DNA of 64,000 nt from positions 1,094,001-1,158,000 of the forward strand of contig NZ_OY776217.1 in the NCBI RefSeq assembly GCF_963675455.1, read 5' to 3'. Within the stretch, counting starts at the first letter, position 1. Each line of letters starts with the position of its first letter. The stretch comes from Emcibacter sp. (GTDB lineage: Bacteria > Pseudomonadota > Alphaproteobacteria > Sphingomonadales > Emcibacteraceae). Of the stretch, positions 1 to 9,926 are shown one piece after another. The position numbers and the translations under genes were made by a program. A model generated the notes under the pieces. That model saw only the letters and a list, made by a program, of their open reading frames with translations, made no database searches and was not told the DNA's origin.

Positions 1-221
1 ATTATTGCTATATGTCATAATAATTACAGGGCTCTGGATAATAAAAATAACAGGGTAGGTTTGCTCGCTGCCGGAGTAAATCATGGGAGAAGTATTGTCC
101 TCAAGTCGTATTCTGTGTCCGGCACTGCCGCATTCCTTTTGACAGCGAGGAGGGGTTTAGCCCCAATGTTTCCTTGCTGTCCAACTTCAAAAATTGAAAC
201 ATAACGAAAGAATGGGAGAAT

Positions 222-2585
222 ATGATGCCTTTCGTAAAACCTTCCTTTATGCGAAGATCTACAAGCTCGCGGCTTGCAATTATGGCTGTAATCGGCACTA
301 TTTTGCCGCCGGCAATGCAAGCGATTGCGCAGGGGCAGGACAAAGAAGAAAATGTGCTGATGCTGGAAGAAATCACGGTGACGGCTCGTCGTCGTGAGGA
401 AAATCTTCAGGATATTCCGATTGCGGTGACGGCGCTGACATCCGATGCGCTTGAACGTCAGCAGATTTTTGAAACAACCGACCTTGATAATGTGGCACCG
501 AACCTGCAGTTTACCAGTTATGGTCCGCTGTCAGGCAACAACTCCGCGGCTCAGGTCTTTATCCGCGGTATCGGTCAGACCGACCCGACCGGTGCGGTTG
601 ACCCGGGTGTCGGTATCTATATTGACGATGTGTATATGGGTCGCTCCGTGGGCGGCGCCATGGACTTTAAGGACATCTCCAGCGTACAGATTCTGCGCGG
701 GCCGCAAGGTACTCTGTTCGGCCGGAACACCATCGGTGGCGCCGTTCTGATTTCCACTAACCTTCCCGGAGACGAACTGGGCGGAACTGTCCGGGCTCGT
801 ACTGGTACCGATAACCTGCGCGAACTGTTCGGTGCATTTGATCTGCCGGTCAGTGACACACTGGGGACGCGTTTTTCCATGGGCATGCGTCAGCGTGACG
901 GTTATGTGACCCGCCAGTCTGACGGTGTCGACCTGGGGGATGACGACAGTTATTCCCTGAATGGAACGGTGCGTTGGGAACCGAGCGATTCATTCAGCCT
1001 GACCATCCGCGGTGATTATTCCAGTGAAGATGAAAACGGATCCCCCTTTGTCTTCAAGAATATCAATGAGAATGCTGCATTTGTCGCTGCAACAAGTGTT
1101 GGAGCCGGATGTCCGGGTGCAACGTTCCCGCCGCCAGCTGTTCCGGTCGATGTTGTAAATCCGGCCTGCGGCAACGATGCAACTTACGACCTGGGACCGT
1201 TCACCAACGGCGGTACGGCCAAAGTGTTCAGCTCAACGGAAAACTGGGGTTTTTCCGGCACCGCGGAATATGATTTCAACGACAGTTTGACGCTGAAATC
1301 CGTCACGTCTTATCGTGAGCTGGCGTGGTCCGGCGCCCGCGATGCAGACAATACTGCTTTGCCCATCCTGTCCACGGAATATGATAGTACCAGCGAGCAG
1401 TTCAGTCAGGAGTTACAGGCGCTATACAGCTCTGACAAGTTGAACGGTGTTGTGGGACTTTATTATTTCGACGAAGACACCCATGACGAAGTGCGTGTAC
1501 CTGTCGCGCTTCCTATACCGAACATTCTTGGAGGTGGTGATGGCTCCCGCGATCACCAGAGCGTGGATTTGTCCACCGAAAGCTGGGCGGCCTTCACTGA
1601 ATGGACCTATGACATTACCGACAAGTTGTCACTTTCCGGTGGTCTCCGTTATACTGACGAGACAAAAGGTATGACCCTGATTGCCTTCAACATAGAAGAT
1701 GTGCATGCACCTGAACCGACGACGTTGCCCACTACTGTTCCGCCGCTGTTTGTTGATCCCAGCCCCCACGAACTGGGTTTCTCTGCGGTAACCGGTACGG
1801 CGAAACTTCAGTACCGCTGGAACGATTCCCTGATGACTTATGCAAGTTGGTCGCAGGGTTTCAAGAGTGGTGGTTTCAACCAGCGCTACAACGCACCTCC
1901 ACCGAACAACCAGCCGATCACTTTTGACGAAGAGAAAGCTCAAAACTACGAGGTCGGTTTCAAGGCAGACGTTGCTGACAACCTGCGCCTGAATGGTGCC
2001 GTTTTCCATACCGACTATACGGACATGCAGCTGATTTACCGTCTGGGCGTAGTGCCGCTGCTGTTTAATGCGGGTTCCGCTTCCATCGAAGGTTTCGAGC
2101 TCGAGATGACCTGGAATCCAACCGGTCGTTTGCTGGTTGAGGGAAGTGTTGGTTATCTGGATTCATCCATTGACGAGGTTGTCGAGATCGTGGTTCCTGA
2201 CCAGACAGTGACCGCCACGGTGGACAAGGGCAACAGACTGCCGTTCAGTCCCGAGTGGAAGGCCAATCTTGGGGTCAGCTACTTCTTTGACATTGGTCAT
2301 GGTCTGGAACTGACACCGCGTGTGGATGTGGTTTACACTTCTGAAATGTACTATGACGCCGCCAATTCCGAAGGGGTTCTGCAGGATGACTACACACTTG
2401 TGAATGCCTCCCTGCAGCTTGAAAGCCCGGACAGCGGCTGGCGCGTGACTTTCGGTGTGAATAACCTGACCGACAAGCTCTATCAGGTGGCCGGGAACTC
2501 TTCCTTCAGTACTGCAACCGGGTATGAAGAAGTGATCTATGCCCGCAAGCGGAACTGGTATCTGGCTCTGACGGCAGATTTTTGA
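222..2585 (+). CDS. TonB-dependent outer-membrane receptor
   Basis: 787-residue outer-membrane receptor that would import a scarce ligand using TonB energy. A signal peptide occupies about residues 1-37, followed by a TonB-box-like EEITVTA and a plug beginning RRREENLQDIP. The rest is a long beta-barrel ending in Phe, the usual outer-membrane assembly signal. Two ATG codons lie in tandem at 222 and 225; the GGGAG at 214-218 is 3 nt from the first and 6 nt from the second, so 225 may be the true start. The gene stands alone with a strong terminator behind it. The plug style matches the large receptor class common in sphingomonad-like bacteria; the ligand cannot be told. Confidence 0.93.
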   Translation: MMPFVKPSFMRRSTSSRLAIMAVIGTILPPAMQAIAQGQDKEENVLMLEEITVTARRREENLQDIPIAVTALTSDALERQQIFETTDLDNVAPNLQFTSYGPLSGNNSAAQVFIRGIGQTDPTGAVDPGVGIYIDDVYMGRSVGGAMDFKDISSVQILRGPQGTLFGRNTIGGAVLISTNLPGDELGGTVRARTGTDNLRELFGAFDLPVSDTLGTRFSMGMRQRDGYVTRQSDGVDLGDDDSYSLNGTVRWEPSDSFSLTIRGDYSSEDENGSPFVFKNINENAAFVAATSVGAGCPGATFPPPAVPVDVVNPACGNDATYDLGPFTNGGTAKVFSSTENWGFSGTAEYDFNDSLTLKSVTSYRELAWSGARDADNTALPILSTEYDSTSEQFSQELQALYSSDKLNGVVGLYYFDEDTHDEVRVPVALPIPNILGGGDGSRDHQSVDLSTESWAAFTEWTYDITDKLSLSGGLRYTDETKGMTLIAFNIEDVHAPEPTTLPTTVPPLFVDPSPHELGFSAVTGTAKLQYRWNDSLMTYASWSQGFKSGGFNQRYNAPPPNNQPITFDEEKAQNYEVGFKADVADNLRLNGAVFHTDYTDMQLIYRLGVVPLLFNAGSASIEGFELEMTWNPTGRLLVEGSVGYLDSSIDEVVEIVVPDQTVTATVDKGNRLPFSPEWKANLGVSYFFDIGHGLELTPRVDVVYTSEMYYDAANSEGVLQDDYTLVNASLQLESPDSGWRVTFGVNNLTDKLYQVAGNSSFSTATGYEEVIYARKRNWYLALTADF

Positions 2586-2610
2586 TCTGATAAAAACATA
2601 ACTCTATCAG

Positions 2611-2646
2611 CGGCCGGGATTTAGTACAGTCCCGGCCGTTTTTTTT
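2611..2646 (+). terminator. Rho-independent terminator
   Basis: A perfect 9-bp stem (CGGCCGGGA at 2611-2619 with TCCCGGCCG at 2630-2638) has a 10-nt loop and is followed by eight T. It ends the TonB receptor transcript. Confidence 0.93.
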
Positions 2647-2762
2647 GAATTCAGGCGGCGATACCGAGTCCGGAAGATCATATTCGCTACATGTGCGTTT
2701 TTGATTCCTTTCTGTTGCTGTTATGGTTCTGGAATCAGTCTATTATAAAATTTTGGGTTTGA

Positions 2763-2831
2763 CCTCCGGAGGGGGCCAAATTTCTTGGGGGACTGAAGCC
2801 GCGAAAGGAATGGCCGGGTATGACCCCGGCC
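2763..2831 (+). other. Structured leader ahead of the PQQ dehydrogenase
   Basis: The region between the terminator and the dehydrogenase start holds a perfect 10-bp palindrome, CCTCCGGAGG (2763-2772), and a 7-bp hairpin (GGCCGGG 2812-2818 with CCCGGCC 2825-2831). It matches no riboswitch class I can recall. It may be a folded 5' leader or an operator. Confidence 0.3.
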
Positions 2832-2872
2832 GGGCGCATGATCAAATTACAAAACTAAAGTCTGGGAAAAAG

Positions 2873-4993
2873 ATGAAACAACATTGGTTTTTTAAGGGTA
2901 TCGCCGGTCTTGCCCTGCTGGCAAGCCTGACGGCATGTGACGACAAAACCGTCAAAACGGCGGACCGGATTGTCAATGCGGAAGCGGAACCCCAAAACTG
3001 GCTGAGTTACGGCAGGACCTATTCCGAACAGCGCTTCAGTCCCCTGAAGCAAATTAATGACGGCAATGTAAACGAGCTCGGCCTGGCCTGGTATCATGAT
3101 CTGGATACCGCCCGGGGCCAGGAAGCCACGCCACTGGTGGTGGACGGGGTGATTTATGTCACCACCGCCTGGAGCAAGGCCAAGGCCTTTGACGGCAAAA
3201 CCGGGGCCGTACTGTGGGAATATGATCCCGAGGTGCCGCCTGAATGGGCGGTGCGGGTTTGCTGCGATGTGGTCAACCGCGGGACTGCCTACTGGCAGGG
3301 CCGGATTTATTTCGGGACCTTGGACGGTCGCCTGATCGCCCTGGATGCCAAAACAGGTGAGCTGGTCTGGGAAAAACAGACTACAGACAAAACCCAGTCC
3401 TACAGCATCACCGGCGCCCCCCGTGTTGTTAAAGGTAAAGTGATCATCGGCAACAGTGGCGCTGAATACGGGGTCAGGGGCTATGTTTCTGCCTATGATG
3501 CGATGAGCGGCGAAATGGCCTGGCGCTTCTATACGGTGCCTGGCAATCCAGCTGACGGTTTTGAAAATGACGCCATGAAAATGGCTGCCGAAACCTGGAA
3601 CGGCGAATGGTGGAAACTGGGCGGCGGCGGCACCGTCTGGGACGGTATGGCCTTTGATCCCGAACTGGACCTGCTCTATCTGGGTGTCGGCAACGGCTCT
3701 CCCTGGGAACAGTCTGTCCGCAGTCCTGGCGGCGGCGACAACCTGTTCCTGTCTTCCATCGTGGCGGTGCGTCCCGATACCGGTGAATATGTCTGGCACT
3801 TCCAGACCACACCGGGGGACAACTGGGACTATACCGCCACCCAGCAGATCACGCTGGCCGATCTGGAGATTGACGGCAAAGTCCGCAAGGTTCTGATGCA
3901 GGCGCCGAAAAACGGATTTTTCTATGTGCTGGACCGGCAAACCGGTGACTTTATTTCTGCCGGACCCATTGTGCCCCTGACCTGGGCAACCGGCCTGGAT
4001 GAGAATGGCCGTCCAATTGAAAATCCCGAGGCGCGGTATAAGGAAACGGGGAAACCCTGGGTGGCCATGCCCGGCCCGATGGGGGCTCATAGCTGGAATC
4101 CCATGTCCTATAGCCCGGAAACCGGACTGGTTTATATTCCGACCAATGAGGCCGGTTTTGTCTATGTGTCCGATCCCGACTATAAACCCCTGCCCAAAGG
4201 CATGAATCTGGGGGTGGATATGTCGGCGGCTGACCTGCCGGACGATCCGGCCATCAAGCAGGCTGTCAAGGACGGCCTCAGGGGCCACCTGTCGGCCTGG
4301 GATCCGGTAACCCAGACAGAAGTCTGGCGGGCCCAGTATCCCGGACCGGGCAACGGCGGCACATTGGCGACGGCCGGAAATCTGGTTTTCCAGGGAACCG
4401 CCGGTGCGAATTTTGTCGCCTACAGGGCTGATGACGGAGAAGAGCTCTGGTCCATGCCCGCCCAGACCGGGGTTGTGGCCGGACCGGTCAGCTATGAAAT
4501 CGACAGCGAACAATATGTGGCCGTCATGGCCGGATGGGGCGGCGTTTTTGCCCTGGCCGTTGGCGAACTCAGTCAAAAGTCGGGTGTTGTCCCCAACGTA
4601 AGTCGCCTGCTGGTGTTCAGGCTCGGCGGCCAGGTTGAACTCCCTCCTTTGCCTGAGGCCGAAGAGAGGGAGCTTGATCCTCCGGCCCTGACCGCTGATG
4701 CCGCCACCGTGCAAAAGGGTAAATATCTGTTTGGTCAGTTCTGCAGTGCCTGCCACGGCGGTGCCGCCCACAGCGGCGGCGTCCTGCCGGACCTGAGGTA
4801 CAGCGACGCCCTGCATGACGACCTCTGGTACGATATTGTTCTCGACGGTGTGCTGAAAGAGAACGGAATGGTCAGCTTTGCCGATGTTCTGGACAAGGAA
4901 AAAGCCGATATTATCCGGGCTTTTGTCATTGAGCGGGCCCACGTTCTGAAGGCCGAAAAGGCCGCCCGGAAAGACGCAACCACAACACCCTGA
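2873..4993 (+). CDS. PQQ-dependent alcohol dehydrogenase fused to cytochrome c (quinohemoprotein)
   Basis: 706-residue quinohemoprotein that oxidises alcohols in the periplasm and passes electrons to its own C-terminal haem. I place the start at 2873, not at the in-frame ATG at 2723, because MKQHWFF opens a clean signal with a lipobox L19-T-A-C22. The eight-bladed PQQ propeller has the vicinal Cys130-Cys131 pair and repeated DxxTGxxxW blades. The catalytic Asp is probably D319 in NWDYT. The residue two further on is Thr, not the Asp that marks lanthanide enzymes, so calcium is expected. A CSACH haem site is at 624-628. The predicted lipid anchor is unusual for this family. No pqq biosynthesis genes are in the window. 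Confidence 0.92.
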   Translation: MKQHWFFKGIAGLALLASLTACDDKTVKTADRIVNAEAEPQNWLSYGRTYSEQRFSPLKQINDGNVNELGLAWYHDLDTARGQEATPLVVDGVIYVTTAWSKAKAFDGKTGAVLWEYDPEVPPEWAVRVCCDVVNRGTAYWQGRIYFGTLDGRLIALDAKTGELVWEKQTTDKTQSYSITGAPRVVKGKVIIGNSGAEYGVRGYVSAYDAMSGEMAWRFYTVPGNPADGFENDAMKMAAETWNGEWWKLGGGGTVWDGMAFDPELDLLYLGVGNGSPWEQSVRSPGGGDNLFLSSIVAVRPDTGEYVWHFQTTPGDNWDYTATQQITLADLEIDGKVRKVLMQAPKNGFFYVLDRQTGDFISAGPIVPLTWATGLDENGRPIENPEARYKETGKPWVAMPGPMGAHSWNPMSYSPETGLVYIPTNEAGFVYVSDPDYKPLPKGMNLGVDMSAADLPDDPAIKQAVKDGLRGHLSAWDPVTQTEVWRAQYPGPGNGGTLATAGNLVFQGTAGANFVAYRADDGEELWSMPAQTGVVAGPVSYEIDSEQYVAVMAGWGGVFALAVGELSQKSGVVPNVSRLLVFRLGGQVELPPLPEAEERELDPPALTADAATVQKGKYLFGQFCSACHGGAAHSGGVLPDLRYSDALHDDLWYDIVLDGVLKENGMVSFADVLDKEKADIIRAFVIERAHVLKAEKAARKDATTTP

Positions 4994-5019
4994 GAGGGCG
5001 TGTTCAGATGAAAACAGGA

Positions 5020-5044
5020 AGCCGGGCCATTGGCCCGGCTTTTC
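5020..5044. terminator. Bidirectional terminator between convergent genes
   Basis: GCCGGGCC (5021-5028) pairs with GGCCCGGC (5032-5039) around a 3-nt loop, extended by an A-T pair and followed by Ts. It lies between the PQQ dehydrogenase (forward) and PHA synthase (reverse). Confidence 0.85.
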
Positions 5045-5061
5045 AGTTAGGGGTGGTTTTG

Positions 5062-6891
5062 CTAGTCCTGCAGGACATATTGTCCGGGGGCCTTGTCAAT
5101 CAGCGGCAGGACAACGCCTGTGGCTCCCATCGTTGGTGGCAGGGCCGGTTCTCCCGACCGTTCGTTGAGCCAGTTTACCCAGGCCGGCCACCAGGAGCCC
5201 TCCTGAACGGGCACTTCCTCTACCCAGCTGTCCGGGTCATGATAACGATCCTCGGCTCCTTTTGTGGTAATCTGGTAAGAACGGTTAGGGCGACCGATTT
5301 CCGAGACAATGCCGGCGTTATGGCCACCACTGGTCAGCAGGAAGGTGATCTCCGTATCAGACAGCTGGTGGACTTTATACACAGAGCGCCAGGGGGCAAC
5401 ATGGTCCCATTGTGTGCCAACCGCAAAAACGGGAACACGGATGTCGCTGAGCACAGCCGGTTTATCGCCAACTTTATAGCGGCCTGCGGCAAAATCGTTG
5501 TTGTGGAACAGCTGACGCAGATATTCACTGTGCATACGGTAGGGCATGCGGGTGGCGTCGGCATTCCAGAACATCAGATCACTGATTTCATGCCGTCTGC
5601 CCATCATATAGTCGTGGACCATGCGCGACCAGACCAGGTCATTGGAGCGCAGGATCTGGAAGGCACCAGCCATCTGGTGTGTGTCCAGATAGCCCTTTTC
5701 CCACATCATGTCCTCAAGAAAAGTAAGCTCGCTCTCATCAATGAACAGAGTCAGTTCCCCGGCCTCTGTAAAATCAGTCTGGGCGGCAAGCAGGGTCATG
5801 GAGGCAAGACGATCATCGCCGTCCCGGGCCATGGCGGCAGCAGCGATGGACAGTAGGGTGCCGCCCAGGCAGTAACCTGTCGCATGAATTTTCCTGTCCG
5901 GAAGAACGGCTGAAATAGCGTCCAGCGCCGCCATGATCCCCAACTGGCGGTAATCCTCCATCCCGAGGTTTCTGTCGTTCTCGTCCGGGTTCTTCCAGGA
6001 AACCATGAAGACGGTATATCCCTGTTCCGTCAGATATTTCACCAGTGAATTATGCGGGCTGAGGTCAAGAATGTAATATTTCATGATCCAGGCCGGTACG
6101 ATCAATATCGGTTCCGGCCGGACCGACTTTGTCACCGGTTCATACTGGATCAGCTCAATCAGCCGATTGCGGAAGACCACATTGCCCGGGGTGACCGCCA
6201 CATCCCTGCCGACTTTATATTTTTCATCTTTCCGCATCTTGCCGTCGGTCATGTCGACCAGGTCTTCCAGATAATTCTGGAATCCCCGCACCAGATTCAT
6301 GCCCTTTTCCTCCCAGGTAAGCTCGGTGACTTCCGGATTGGTCCAGGGATAGTTGGACGGGGAAAAGATATCCAGCAGCTGGCGGCTGGCGAATTCCAGG
6401 ACATTCTCATGCTGTTTTGTGACGCCCCTGACGCCGGTTGTTGCATTATACCACCATTGCTGATGCAGCAGAAAGGACTGGTACATCACATTATAGGGCC
6501 ATTTCTGCCAGGCCTCATCGGAGAAACGCTTGTCCTGGGGCAAGGGTTCGATACAGGGCTTGTGATCTTCCCGGCTCAGAGCGCATTTGGCAGTGAAGGT
6601 TGCAAGGCGCGCCGATTTGCGGGCGGCCTTGTTGACCAGTTCCGCCTGCTTGCCCGGTGAAAAGGCAAGATGTACCATCCAGTCCATCCAGGCATTGGTC
6701 AGGGCCATGGGGGAGAGGCCGGCGGTGGAGCGGGCCACCATGGCATGGATGGTCCGGTCAAAGGCGTCCGCCAGCGGGTGCTCCGGTGCGCTTTCCCGGG
6801 CCGCTGGACGTGTCAGAAGCTGCGCCATTGGTTTCAGGGGCGTGTCGGGGAGAGCGGCGGATTGCTTTTTCACAAGGTTTTGCCCTGTCAT
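5062..6891 (-). CDS. phaC: Class I poly(3-hydroxyalkanoate) synthase
   Basis: 609-residue PHA synthase that polymerises (R)-3-hydroxyacyl-CoA into storage granules. The N-terminal PhaC domain (about 90-260) is followed by an alpha/beta-hydrolase core. The lipase-box-like GYCLGG carries nucleophile C341, with D496 (QWDHVAP) and H524 (GGHNAG) completing the triad. Length matches class I single-subunit enzymes, and no phaE or phaR partner adjoins. It converges on the PQQ dehydrogenase across a shared terminator. No phaA, phaB or phasin gene is nearby. An inverted repeat about 70 bp upstream may be its operator. Confidence 0.96.
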   Translation of the reverse strand: MTGQNLVKKQSAALPDTPLKPMAQLLTRPAARESAPEHPLADAFDRTIHAMVARSTAGLSPMALTNAWMDWMVHLAFSPGKQAELVNKAARKSARLATFTAKCALSREDHKPCIEPLPQDKRFSDEAWQKWPYNVMYQSFLLHQQWWYNATTGVRGVTKQHENVLEFASRQLLDIFSPSNYPWTNPEVTELTWEEKGMNLVRGFQNYLEDLVDMTDGKMRKDEKYKVGRDVAVTPGNVVFRNRLIELIQYEPVTKSVRPEPILIVPAWIMKYYILDLSPHNSLVKYLTEQGYTVFMVSWKNPDENDRNLGMEDYRQLGIMAALDAISAVLPDRKIHATGYCLGGTLLSIAAAAMARDGDDRLASMTLLAAQTDFTEAGELTLFIDESELTFLEDMMWEKGYLDTHQMAGAFQILRSNDLVWSRMVHDYMMGRRHEISDLMFWNADATRMPYRMHSEYLRQLFHNNDFAAGRYKVGDKPAVLSDIRVPVFAVGTQWDHVAPWRSVYKVHQLSDTEITFLLTSGGHNAGIVSEIGRPNRSYQITTKGAEDRYHDPDSWVEEVPVQEGSWWPAWVNWLNERSGEPALPPTMGATGVVLPLIDKAPGQYVLQD

Positions 6892-7205
6892 TTGAAAGCT
6901 CTTTCAGCTGTTAAGTCAGATATAAAAGTATCTTGCGCGGCTGCGACTATAACACATTATGTTGCGATGCAACAGGAATTGTTTGTCATGACCAGGTCTA
7001 GGCTGGTGATGAGCCTGCCACAGCCGGCGGGCCAGAACAACATCCTGAATATCCTGTATTTTAAGGCGCTATGGCCTGTTTATGTTTCAGGCGAATTGAT
7101 GCCGGTCAATTGTGAAACTTTTTTTATACGTTAAGAACAAACCGTCTTTTCGTGTATACTTGATCATAATTGTGCGCGGCAATAATTGTGGAGCAATCCC
7201 GACTC
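6892..7205. other. Divergent intergenic region, phaC and acyl-CoA synthetase
   Basis: 314 bp between two divergent genes, so it should hold both promoters. The only clear structure is the inverted repeat at 6960-6974. I see no credible gene in it. Confidence 0.5.
6960..6974. promoter_or_regulatory. Candidate operator upstream of phaC
   Basis: TGTTGC and GCAACA form perfect 6-bp arms around GAT. The TGC/GCA symmetry recalls the sites of alphaproteobacterial PHA repressors (PhaR family), but that link is an inference. Confidence 0.3.
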
Positions 7206-9905
7206 ATGACAATACGCAATCTGGAAAAACTATTCTCCCCCGGCTCAGTGGCGCTTTTTGGCGCCAGTGACAGGGACGGCTCCATCGGCAAAACCGTCAG
7301 GGACAACCTGCAGGGAAATTTTCAGGGCCCGATCTGGCTGGTGAATCCCGGCCACGACGAAATTGCCGGTATCCGCTGTTACCCGGATGCGGACAGCCTG
7401 CCGGGTGTGCCGGATCTGGCTGTCATTGCGACACCGCCTCAATTTGTGCCGAAGATCATCTCGGACCTTGGCAAAAAGGGCACCAGGGCGGCAGTTGTAA
7501 TCACCGCCGGATTCCGCGAGCAGGGGCTGACACAGGACATGCTGGATGCCGCCAAACCTTACGGGCTGAGGATTGTCGGGCCGAACTGCTTTGGCCTGAT
7601 GGTGCCGGGCATCGGCCTGAACGCCAGTTTTGCCCACACCATGCCGTTGAAAGGGGGGCTCGCCCTTCTGTCCCAGTCCGGCGCCATCATCAGTGCCATT
7701 CTGGACTGGTCAAAGGATGCGGGAAAGGGCTTTTCCACCATGGTGTCCATGGGGGATATGGCCGATGTGGACCTTGGCGACATGCTGGATTATCTGGCCG
7801 CCGATAGCCGGACCCGGGCCATCCTGATGTATCTGGAACAGGTCACCGATGCCCGGAAATTTATGTCCGCCGCCCGTTCGGCGGCCCGGGTCAAGCCGGT
7901 GATTGTCATCAAATCCGGACGTCACGCCGAAGCCGCCAAGGCCGCCCATTCCCATACCGGCGCCCTGGCCGGTTCCGATGCAGTCTATAATGCGGCCTTT
8001 CGCCGGGCCGGGGTTTTACGGGTGATTGATCTGGAAGATCTGTTTGACGCTGCGGAAATTCTCAGCCACCTCAAGGCAGTGCACGGGGACCGGCTGGCGA
8101 TTATTACCAATGGCGGTGGCGCCGGTGTTCTGGCCGTTGACCGGCTGATAGACTTTGGCGGCACTTTGGCGGCCCTGTCGGAAGAGACGAATTCCCGGCT
8201 TGGCGAGGTCCTGCCGGAGACCTGGTCGAAAGGAAATCCTGTCGATATCATCGGCGATGCCGGACCGCAGCGGTATGAGGATGCCATGGAGATCGTGCTT
8301 GATGACCCGGGGGTGGACGCGGTCATGGTCATCAACTGCCCAACCGCCCTGGCGTCGAGCGCGGAGGCGGCCGAGGCTACCCTCAGAAGCATTGACCGGA
8401 ACAACCGGAAATATGCCCATCCCAAGGCCATCCTGACGTCCTGGCTCGGGGACGGCGCCGCCCATGAGGCAAGGGCCCTGTTTGCGGATGCGGGATATTC
8501 CACATTTACGACGCCTGAAGATGCGGTGCGGGGGTTCAGCTATCTGACCCGCCACGCCAAAGACCAGAAAGCCCTGATGCAGACACCGCCCAGCCTGCCG
8601 GAGGGATTTCATGCCGATCCGCAGGCGGCGCGCCGGGTGATCGACGAGGCACGCGCTGCCGGGCGAACTTTACTTACCGAACCGGAGGCCAAGCAGGTTC
8701 TGAAAGCTTACGGCATACCGACGGTCGAGACGGTGATTGTAACCTCTCCGGAAGAGGCCGGGACTACGGCCGGCAGGATTATCGGACCGGACGTGAAAGA
8801 TGTGGCTCTGAAGATCCTGTCCGGCGATATTTCCCACAAATCAGACCTTGGCGGGGTGGTGCTGGGGCTTTCCAGTCCGCAGGCCGTCCGGGATGCGGCG
8901 AAGGAGATGCTCGACCGGATCAGCCAGGCGATGCCGGCGGCGGCGATAGAAGGATTTACCGTTCAGCCCATGATCCGTCGTCCGGGGGCCCATGAGCTGA
9001 TTATCGGGGTGAGCGAGGACGTGACCTTCGGTCCGGTGATTATGTTTGGCGCCGGCGGGACGGCCGTGGAGGTGATCCGGGACACGGCCATGGCCCTGCC
9101 GCCGCTTGACCTGAAGCTTGCCCGCGACCTGATGGAGGAAACAAGGGTTTTCAAATTGTTGCGGGGCTATCGGGACCGGCCACCCGCAGATTTGTCAGCC
9201 ATCGCCCTGACCCTGGTGCGCATATCACAGATGATTGCCGAACTACCGGAAATCACCGAGCTGGATATCAATCCGCTGCTGGCGGATGAAAAGGGAGTGA
9301 TTGCCCTGGATGCCCGGATTGTGGCCGACGGAACGGCCTGTCCTACCGGTAAACTTAATCCCCGTTTTGCCATACGGCCCTATCCGTCGGAATGGGAGCG
9401 GATGGAAACCCTGCCGGAAGGCAGGACTGTCCTGATCCGGCCCATAAGGCCGGAAGACGAGCGCTTTTATGATGTCTTTATGGAGAAAACAGATCCCGAG
9501 GACATCCGGATGCGGCTTTTTGTGCCCATGCGCCGGCTCGAGCATGAATTCATCGCCCGTCTGACCCAGATCGATTATGCCCGCGCCATGGCCTTTATCG
9601 CTATCGATCCGGACTCAAATGAAATGCTTGGGATTTCCCGCCTGTCTGCCGATCCGGACAATGTGCGGGCGGAATATGCCGTTATTACCCGCAGCGATGT
9701 CAAGGGACATGGGCTCGGCTGGGCGCTGATGCAACAGTTGATTAAATATGCAGAGGCTGAAAAGATCAGGGAGCTTTGGGGGCAGGTGGCTGTCGAAAAC
9801 CAGACCATGCTGAAAATGTGCCGGGAACTCGGGTTCTATGTTCATCAGGATCCAACGGACGCCTCGCTGCGACTGGTGACCCTGCCGCTGGACATGCCGG
9901 ACTGA
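7206..9905 (+). CDS. NDP-forming acyl-CoA synthetase fused to GNAT acetyltransferase (Pat/PatZ-like)
   Basis: 899-residue protein with the domain order of protein lysine acetyltransferases of the PatZ type. It has a CoA-binding Rossmann domain (about 1-130), succinyl-CoA-ligase-like domains, an ATP-grasp domain (about 480-700) and a C-terminal GNAT (about 725-890) with the acetyl-CoA loop VKGHGLG. I prefer the start at 7206: GGAG at 7190-7193 is 12 nt upstream and MTIRNLEKLF matches the family's N-terminus. A longer in-frame start at 7170 is less likely. Such enzymes acetylate acyl-CoA synthetases and other metabolic proteins. That fits a region with three AMP-forming CoA ligases, but it could also be an active acyl-CoA synthetase. 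Confidence 0.88.
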   Translation: MTIRNLEKLFSPGSVALFGASDRDGSIGKTVRDNLQGNFQGPIWLVNPGHDEIAGIRCYPDADSLPGVPDLAVIATPPQFVPKIISDLGKKGTRAAVVITAGFREQGLTQDMLDAAKPYGLRIVGPNCFGLMVPGIGLNASFAHTMPLKGGLALLSQSGAIISAILDWSKDAGKGFSTMVSMGDMADVDLGDMLDYLAADSRTRAILMYLEQVTDARKFMSAARSAARVKPVIVIKSGRHAEAAKAAHSHTGALAGSDAVYNAAFRRAGVLRVIDLEDLFDAAEILSHLKAVHGDRLAIITNGGGAGVLAVDRLIDFGGTLAALSEETNSRLGEVLPETWSKGNPVDIIGDAGPQRYEDAMEIVLDDPGVDAVMVINCPTALASSAEAAEATLRSIDRNNRKYAHPKAILTSWLGDGAAHEARALFADAGYSTFTTPEDAVRGFSYLTRHAKDQKALMQTPPSLPEGFHADPQAARRVIDEARAAGRTLLTEPEAKQVLKAYGIPTVETVIVTSPEEAGTTAGRIIGPDVKDVALKILSGDISHKSDLGGVVLGLSSPQAVRDAAKEMLDRISQAMPAAAIEGFTVQPMIRRPGAHELIIGVSEDVTFGPVIMFGAGGTAVEVIRDTAMALPPLDLKLARDLMEETRVFKLLRGYRDRPPADLSAIALTLVRISQMIAELPEITELDINPLLADEKGVIALDARIVADGTACPTGKLNPRFAIRPYPSEWERMETLPEGRTVLIRPIRPEDERFYDVFMEKTDPEDIRMRLFVPMRRLEHEFIARLTQIDYARAMAFIAIDPDSNEMLGISRLSADPDNVRAEYAVITRSDVKGHGLGWALMQQLIKYAEAEKIRELWGQVAVENQTMLKMCRELGFYVHQDPTDASLRLVTLPLDMPD

Positions 9906-9926
9906 CGGTAAACCGTTCGCCGGGGC

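Noticed and set aside
2723..2872. N-terminal extension of the PQQ dehydrogenase
   Set aside because: The 50 extra residues have no signal peptide, while MKQHWFF begins a clean lipoprotein signal.
2855..4942. 695-codon open frame on the reverse strand opposite the PQQ dehydrogenase
   Set aside because: It mirrors codon bias in the real gene, has no recognisable domains, and lies wholly within a clear quinoprotein gene.
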